Program-made: the position numbers and the translations under genes
The notes under the pieces: generated by a model
Databases searched by the model: none
What the model was told of the DNA's origin: nothing
What the model saw: only the letters and a program-made list of their open reading frames with translations
Assembly: GCA_963691715.1 (NCBI GenBank)
Contig: OY829281.1
Location: 2,914,001-2,978,000, forward strand
Reading direction: 5' to 3'
From: HXMU1420-13 sp963691715
GTDB lineage: Bacteria > Bacteroidota > Rhodothermia > Balneolales > Balneolaceae
DNA length: 64,000 bases
Shown: piece after piece, positions 60,015 through 64,000 of the stretch
Numbering within the stretch: the stretch's first letter is position 1
Layout: the number at the start of each line of letters is the position of its first letter

Positions 60015-60949
60015 CAGTTTACTCCTTGTATTTTCTCAGCAATCCGAAGTTTTGCGCTTCGTGCAGCAGGGTTTTGAGAAACTTCAAGTGAAGATGGAGT
60101 AATCACTTGTTTATTGATTAGGCGAAAAGGCGATAGATTATTTCCGTAAAAATCCTTTTCAATGGTTCCTGATAAATTTCCAGATTTCAAAAAACGTTTA
60201 ACTAATCTATCCTCCAATGAATGGTAAGACATGATAACTAATCTGCCACCAGTTTTAAGAACTTCGAGAGATTGAGAGAGTACATCTTTTAAAACCTCTA
60301 ATTCATGATTCACTTCTATGCGTATAGCTTGGAATACCCGAGCCAGAGTTTTTATTAAGAATTTTTGGTTAACCACCTCGGATATTACTTCCCGAAGCTT
60401 TCCAGTGGTTTCGATTGGTCTAGATTCTATAATTGCCTTTGCAATTTTACGGCTCGCTTTTTCTTCACCGTAATGAAAAATAATATCTCGAAGCTCTTCA
60501 TATTCGTAATTATTTATAACTTCATGGGCAGTGATTCGAGTCATATTACCCATTCGCATATCTAATGGGCCATCTTCTTGAAAACTAAAACCGCGGTTTC
60601 CTTCTTTAATTTGATGAGTTGATACGCCTAGATCTAAAAGGATTCCATTAATTTGCCCATGAATAGAAGAAGGAAGAATAGTACTTAAATAACCGAAATT
60701 TCCTTTTAAAATGGATAATCTTTTATCATTACCAATGTGAGCGGAAGCAGCAGCAATAGCTTGATCATCTTGATCAATTGAAAAAAGCCGACCATCTTTA
60801 TTAAGATGGCTTAAAATTTCTTTTGAATGCCCACCACCGCCTAACGTGCCATCAATATAAATACCATTAGGTTCAGTGATTAATCCATTTATGCATTCAC
60901 TAAGCATTACAGGGATATGTTGATGATATGTTGACAAATTATTCAACAT
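60014..60949 (-). CDS. rsmH: 16S rRNA (cytosine1402-N4)-methyltransferase
   Basis: Methylates C1402 of 16S rRNA; a SAM-dependent enzyme also called MraW. I start it at the ATG at 60949, giving MLNNLSTYHQHIPVMLSECINGL and 311 residues, the family's usual length; a longer frame to 61021 runs inside mraZ and looks spurious. Motifs: YIDGTLGGGGHSKEIL, DQDDQAIAAA, GILLDLGVSTHQI, GPLDMRM, and ARVFQAIRIEVNHELE. It overlaps the mraZ end by 11 bases. Confidence 0.96.
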   Translation of the reverse strand: MLNNLSTYHQHIPVMLSECINGLITEPNGIYIDGTLGGGGHSKEILSHLNKDGRLFSIDQDDQAIAAASAHIGNDKRLSILKGNFGYLSTILPSSIHGQINGILLDLGVSTHQIKEGNRGFSFQEDGPLDMRMGNMTRITAHEVINNYEYEELRDIIFHYGEEKASRKIAKAIIESRPIETTGKLREVISEVVNQKFLIKTLARVFQAIRIEVNHELEVLKDVLSQSLEVLKTGGRLVIMSYHSLEDRLVKRFLKSGNLSGTIEKDFYGNNLSPFRLINKQVITPSSLEVSQNPAARSAKLRIAEKIQGVN

Positions 60950-61406
60950 CGGATGAATTTGTGCCACCCATGACTGCCTCAAAAATTTCTTCGAAAGCCT
61001 CAGTTTCAAGACTATCGTCAACTTCTTGAAGTTTTTCTGGTGACCATATTTCTATGTATTGCCCCATGCCAATGAAAATAGCTTTGGAACTAATTGCAGC
61101 AAAACTACAATGATCTGCAGGTATTGCGATTCTATTTTGTTTATCTAACGATAAATCTTCGGCATATCTTAAAAAGTTACGTTTTGCAATACGGCCTGCT
61201 CGAGTAAAATTATTTGCCTTATTGAGCGTGTTTTCAACATTCAGCCATTCATTTTCAGGGTATAGATAGAGGCAGGTTTCAATTCCACGTACTATTACAA
61301 AGCGATCCTGAGCGGCAGGATTGAGCATTTTTCGTAACTTTGCCGGAAAGGAAATACGACCTTTCTCGTCGATACTATGCTTGTATTGGCCTTTAAAACT
61401 ATGCAC
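60939..61406 (-). CDS. mraZ: Transcriptional regulator MraZ
   Basis: AbrB-like DNA-binding protein of 155 residues, first gene of the dcw cluster and its autorepressor in studied bacteria. Two MraZ domains each have the DxxxR signature: YKHSIDEKGRISFPAKLR and SLDKQNRIAIPADH. The start is a GTG at 61406. The C-terminus (ETEAFEEIFEAVMGGTNSSDVE) is acidic. Three GTGGG boxes upstream form its operator (see 61460-61484). Confidence 0.96.
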   Translation of the reverse strand: MHSFKGQYKHSIDEKGRISFPAKLRKMLNPAAQDRFVIVRGIETCLYLYPENEWLNVENTLNKANNFTRAGRIAKRNFLRYAEDLSLDKQNRIAIPADHCSFAAISSKAIFIGMGQYIEIWSPEKLQEVDDSLETEAFEEIFEAVMGGTNSSDVE

Positions 61407-61459
61407 GATACCCGCGGATAGATGAATTTGATTGCTAAATGATCTGTGTTTGAAAAGTC

Positions 61460-61514
61460 CCCACTTTCTCCCACATCACCCCACAATGTACCCTTATTTA
61501 CCATAATGTGTCAA
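61460..61514 (-). promoter_or_regulatory. dcw promoter with three MraZ boxes
   Basis: On the minus strand: a -35 TTGACA (61514-61509), an 18-base spacer and a -10-like TACATT (61490-61485). Directly downstream are three GTGGG boxes at 61484-61480, 61474-61470 and 61464-61460. The 10-base period is that of the known MraZ operator. The boxes touch the -10 and would cover the transcription start, consistent with repression. The GTG start of mraZ is 53 bases further on. Confidence 0.85.
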
Positions 61515-61529
61515 ATTAAATCCGCTAAG

Positions 61530-61554
61530 AGAAGTAAAAAGATTTTTTACTTCT
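61530..61554. terminator. AT-rich hairpin between metX and the dcw promoter
   Basis: AGAAGTAAAAA (61530-61540) pairs perfectly with TTTTTACTTCT (61544-61554) across a three-base loop. It lies downstream of metX and upstream of the mraZ promoter on the same strand. Because of its T-rich 3' arm it could end metX transcription and insulate the dcw cluster. There is no separate T-run. Confidence 0.5.
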
Positions 61555-61657
61555 TATACATTAGGCGAAAAGCCAGCAATGAATCAGATAAAATGAAGTA
61601 ATTTTAACTATTAATTTGTTAGAAGTAATGAAATGGGTTAGACATGTTTTGAGTGTA

Positions 61658-62704
61658 TCAGGCACTGCTTTTTGATAATCTAACCTTTTGAAAAGATGTT
61701 AATGCATTATTAATCTGTTCAAATTCAATTAAAAATGCATCATGTCCATATTTTGATGTTATCTCTCTGAAAGTTGCGTTTTGGATAAGTTCAGCTAATT
61801 CTATTTGTTCTTTGATGGGATAAAGAATATCACTGTTGATGCCAATGATGAGAACAGGGATATCAATTTTTGATAATACTGATTTGGCTGTACCTCTGCC
61901 TCTTGCCACATCGTGTGAGTCCATGGCTTTAGTGAGGCTTATGTATGAATTTGCATCAAAACGGGCTGTTAATTTTTCTCCTTGATATTTTAGATAAGAT
62001 TCAATTTCAAAGATGTTTTTTTGAATATTCCAATTTCTACTGAATTTGTGATCATAATTCTGGGCACTTCGATAAGTAATCATAGCCATACTACGAGCGG
62101 CGGCTAGACCATGTATTGGGGGTGATTCATCCTTATAAAAGCCACTATCCCAGTTTTTATCTGCTTGTATAGCTAATCGTTGAGCTTCGCTTATTCCAAT
62201 AGCCCATGCAGAATGTGATTTTCCCATTGCAATGAGGCATGCAGATTGTATTCTTGGATCTATTAAACAAAATTCCAAAGCAACCATGCCGCCCATAGAG
62301 CCTCCAATAATTAGATCAACTTTGTTTATATGTAGTTTATCTAATAACTGTTGTTCTAATTTTACAATATCACGGATGGTTAAATTTGGAAAATTTGCCT
62401 TGTAGATTTCACCCGTATTTCTGTTGATGGAGGTGGGGCCAATCGATCCATAGCAACTACCAGGATGATTTATACAGATTACAAAATGTTTCTTTAAATC
62501 TATAATTCCTCGATCTTGAAAAAGACCTGAAAACCATTCTTTAGCATTAGTATTCCCTGTAAGAGCATGAGAAATGATGATTACATTATCTTGAGTATTG
62601 TTAAGAATTCCCCATGTTTGATAGGCTAATATTGGATTAGTTATTATTTCGCCAGATTCAGTTATAAAATCTTCCTGAAAAGTATGTGTTTTAATCGTAC
62701 TCAT
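61658..62704 (-). CDS. metX: Homoserine O-acetyltransferase
   Basis: Alpha/beta-hydrolase-fold enzyme of 348 residues that acetylates L-homoserine with acetyl-CoA in methionine synthesis (the MetX type; succinyl use cannot be excluded by sequence alone). Signatures: the N-terminal LAYQTWGILN, HALTGNTNAKEWFSG, GGSMGGMVALEFC (nucleophile Ser in GSMGG), and ITSKYGHDAFLIE carrying the catalytic His. The enzyme that uses its product, metY, is encoded directly upstream on the same strand, 67 bases away. Confidence 0.94.
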   Translation of the reverse strand: MSTIKTHTFQEDFITESGEIITNPILAYQTWGILNNTQDNVIIISHALTGNTNAKEWFSGLFQDRGIIDLKKHFVICINHPGSCYGSIGPTSINRNTGEIYKANFPNLTIRDIVKLEQQLLDKLHINKVDLIIGGSMGGMVALEFCLIDPRIQSACLIAMGKSHSAWAIGISEAQRLAIQADKNWDSGFYKDESPPIHGLAAARSMAMITYRSAQNYDHKFSRNWNIQKNIFEIESYLKYQGEKLTARFDANSYISLTKAMDSHDVARGRGTAKSVLSKIDIPVLIIGINSDILYPIKEQIELAELIQNATFREITSKYGHDAFLIEFEQINNALTSFQKVRLSKSSA

Positions 62705-62717
62705 GATCTGGAAAATG

Positions 62718-62755
62718 AAAGTCTGGCTAGACCTGTTTTATTCTAACCAGACTTT
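62718..62755. terminator. Hairpin in the metY-metX gap
   Basis: AAAGTCTGGCTAGA (62718-62731) pairs with TCTAACCAGACTTT (62742-62755) with one C-A mismatch, loop of ten bases. It lies between metY and metX, both on the minus strand. The minus-sense tail is only weakly T-rich, so it may be a partial terminator that lowers metX, or an RNA processing site. Confidence 0.5.
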
Positions 62756-62771
62756 TTGGTTAGTGAGACTT

Positions 62772-64000
62772 TTATACTACAGTTTCTGCAATCGATTGAA
62801 ATGCAAGCTCAAAATCTTCGATTATATCATCTATGTGCTCAATTCCAACAGAAACACGAATTAAATCTGGTTTAACACCACTAGCGATTTGTTCTGTAGC
62901 GGTTAGTTGTTGGTGTGTAGTGGAAGCGGGATGAATCACCAATGTTTTGGCATCACCAACATTTGCTAAATGGCTTGCAAGCTTAACATTATTAATAAAA
63001 TTCTTGGCCGAATCATATCCACCCTTAACGCCAAAAGTAAGTACTGAGCCAAAATGATCTTTTGTGAAATATTTTCTTGCGCGATTATGATTAGGATGAC
63101 TTTCAAGACCAGTAAAGTTTACCCAATCTACATCTTCATGTTGTTGTAAATAATGCGCTAATTTGAGTGCATTCTGGTTGTGTCGCTCAACTCGTAGCGA
63201 TAGCGTTTCTAGGCCTTGAATGAGTAAGAAGCTATTAAATGGTGACTGAGATGAGCCAAAATCTCTTAACCCTTCAACTCTAGCGCGTATCGCAAAAGCT
63301 ATATTCCCGAAAGGGCCATCAGAACCAAACACTTCCCAAAAATTCAATCCATGGTAACCTGGTGAAGGCTCACTAAATAAAGGATATCGGCCATTACCCC
63401 AATTAAAATTACCTCCATCAATAATTACCCCGCCTATTGAAGTGCCATGCCCCCCAATCCATTTCGTAGCAGAAGCTGTTACAACATTTGCGCCGTGTTC
63501 GATTGGTCTAACTATTGCACCGCCAGCACCAAATGTATTGTCAACAACTAATGCAATGCCATATTTCTCTCCTAATCTTGCTAAACCCTCAAAGTCAGCA
63601 ACATTGCCTCGGGGGTTGCTAATAGATTCAACATAGAGTGCTTTTGTATTAGCATCAATAAGTTTTTCGAATGCTTCCACTGTGTCTTCTTCTGCAAACT
63701 TAACATCTATGCCAAGTCTAGGAATGGTAACCTTGAATTGATTATATGTTCCACCATATAAGTTTTGAGTGGAAATTATGTTATCTCCGGATTGAGCTAA
63801 GTTTGAAATAGCTAAGAATTGTGCTGCTTGACCTGATGCAGTTGCTAAAGCGGCGACGCCTCCTTCTAGCGCGGCAACGCGTTGCTCAAAAACATCCGTG
63901 GTCGGATTCATAATGCGTGTATAAATATTTCCAAATTCTCGTAATCCGAAAAGATTTGCTGCATGTTCAGAGTCTTTGAAATTAAATGAAGTAGTTTGAT
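62772..64000 (-). CDS. metY: O-acetylhomoserine sulfhydrylase (5' end outside the window)
   Basis: PLP-dependent enzyme of the Cys/Met metabolism family that makes homocysteine from O-acetylhomoserine and sulfide. 408 codons are visible; the frame enters at 64000 as QTTSFNFKDSEHAANLFGLREFGN and continues into YTRIMNPTTDVFEQRVAALEGGVAALATASGQAA. The PLP-lysine motif is VTASATKWIGGHGTSIGGVI. Only about 25 N-terminal residues are missing. A Met at 63911 is internal, not the true start. Together with metX this is the acetylhomoserine route to methionine. Confidence 0.95.
   Translation of the reverse strand, partial: QTTSFNFKDSEHAANLFGLREFGNIYTRIMNPTTDVFEQRVAALEGGVAALATASGQAAQFLAISNLAQSGDNIISTQNLYGGTYNQFKVTIPRLGIDVKFAEEDTVEAFEKLIDANTKALYVESISNPRGNVADFEGLARLGEKYGIALVVDNTFGAGGAIVRPIEHGANVVTASATKWIGGHGTSIGGVIIDGGNFNWGNGRYPLFSEPSPGYHGLNFWEVFGSDGPFGNIAFAIRARVEGLRDFGSSQSPFNSFLLIQGLETLSLRVERHNQNALKLAHYLQQHEDVDWVNFTGLESHPNHNRARKYFTKDHFGSVLTFGVKGGYDSAKNFINNVKLASHLANVGDAKTLVIHPASTTHQQLTATEQIASGVKPDLIRVSVGIEHIDDIIEDFELAFQSIAETVV

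Noticed and set aside
60950..61021. N-terminal extension of rsmH
   Set aside because: The extra 24 residues overlap mraZ, do not resemble RsmH N-termini, and the ATG at 60949 gives the usual protein.
1..64000. tRNA, rRNA, CRISPR, transposase or prophage elements
   Set aside because: I checked the intergenic stretches for tRNA T-loop motifs, regular short repeats and integrase/transposase proteins and found none.

Overview
The window is an AT-rich bacterial chromosome segment with tightly packed genes, many of them overlapping by 1-4 bases. The protein repertoire points to the Bacteroidota/Rhodothermota/Balneolota part of the FCB group. Supporting it are a TonB-dependent receptor with an N-terminal carboxypeptidase-regulatory-like domain, DUF2911, a DUF5117/5118-type zinc metalloprotease, a VPS10/sortilin-like BNR protein, several lipoproteins with short lipoboxes, WbqC and a PASTA-bearing FtsI. 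A marine Balneolaceae-like organism is my best guess, but this is inference from gene content and not a phylogeny. I see no rRNA, tRNA, CRISPR array, insertion sequence or prophage.

Layout. (a) 1-7.5 kb: pntA (partial), two related disulfide-type lipoproteins on either side of trxB, a DUF4342 protein, a further lipoprotein, the ComM/YifB ATPase and a DUF2911 protein. (b) 7.8-15.6 kb, plus strand: priA, a GCS2-type amidoligase fused to CBS domains, an AspA/AstE-type deacylase, scpB, rluB and an alpha/beta hydrolase. (c) 15.7-21.5 kb: a large secreted metalloprotease and a large secreted VPS10-like protein, closed by a clear terminator. (d) 21.6-32 kb: sterol-desaturase family enzyme, DUF4143 ATPase with an upstream palindrome, a sodium:solute symporter with a 38-residue membrane peptide just upstream, WbqC, gltX, NhaC, an NRDE (TANGO2) protein and a SpoIIE-type phosphatase. 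(e) 33-39.6 kb: a metal-homeostasis island with two thioredoxin-like secreted proteins, a DtxR/MntR-family regulator, feoA, a feoB split into G-domain and membrane-domain genes, and a TonB receptor. Two DtxR-type operator palindromes lie between feoA and the receptor gene. (f) 39.7-46 kb: a looser region with two genes each interrupted by one in-frame TAA (a PD40/TolB-like lipoprotein and an FkbM methyltransferase), two structured RNA candidates and several surface or unknown proteins. (g) 46.1-61.5 kb, minus strand: the division and cell-wall (dcw) cluster mraZ-rsmH-ftsL-ftsI-murE-mraY-murD-ftsW-murG-murC-ftsQ-(49-residue ORF)-ftsA-ftsZ, lacking murF, with a textbook MraZ operator overlapping its promoter. 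(h) 61.7-64 kb: metX and metY (metY runs off the window).

Most of the window is conserved housekeeping DNA. The observations most worth following are: a previously unannotated-looking 49-codon ORF that exactly fills the ftsQ-ftsA gap with stop/start overlaps at both ends; a PriA in which three of four cysteines of one zinc site are serines while the other site is intact; a metal-regulated receptor/thioredoxin pair with a CxxC in the receptor plug; and the structured RNA downstream of ftsZ.
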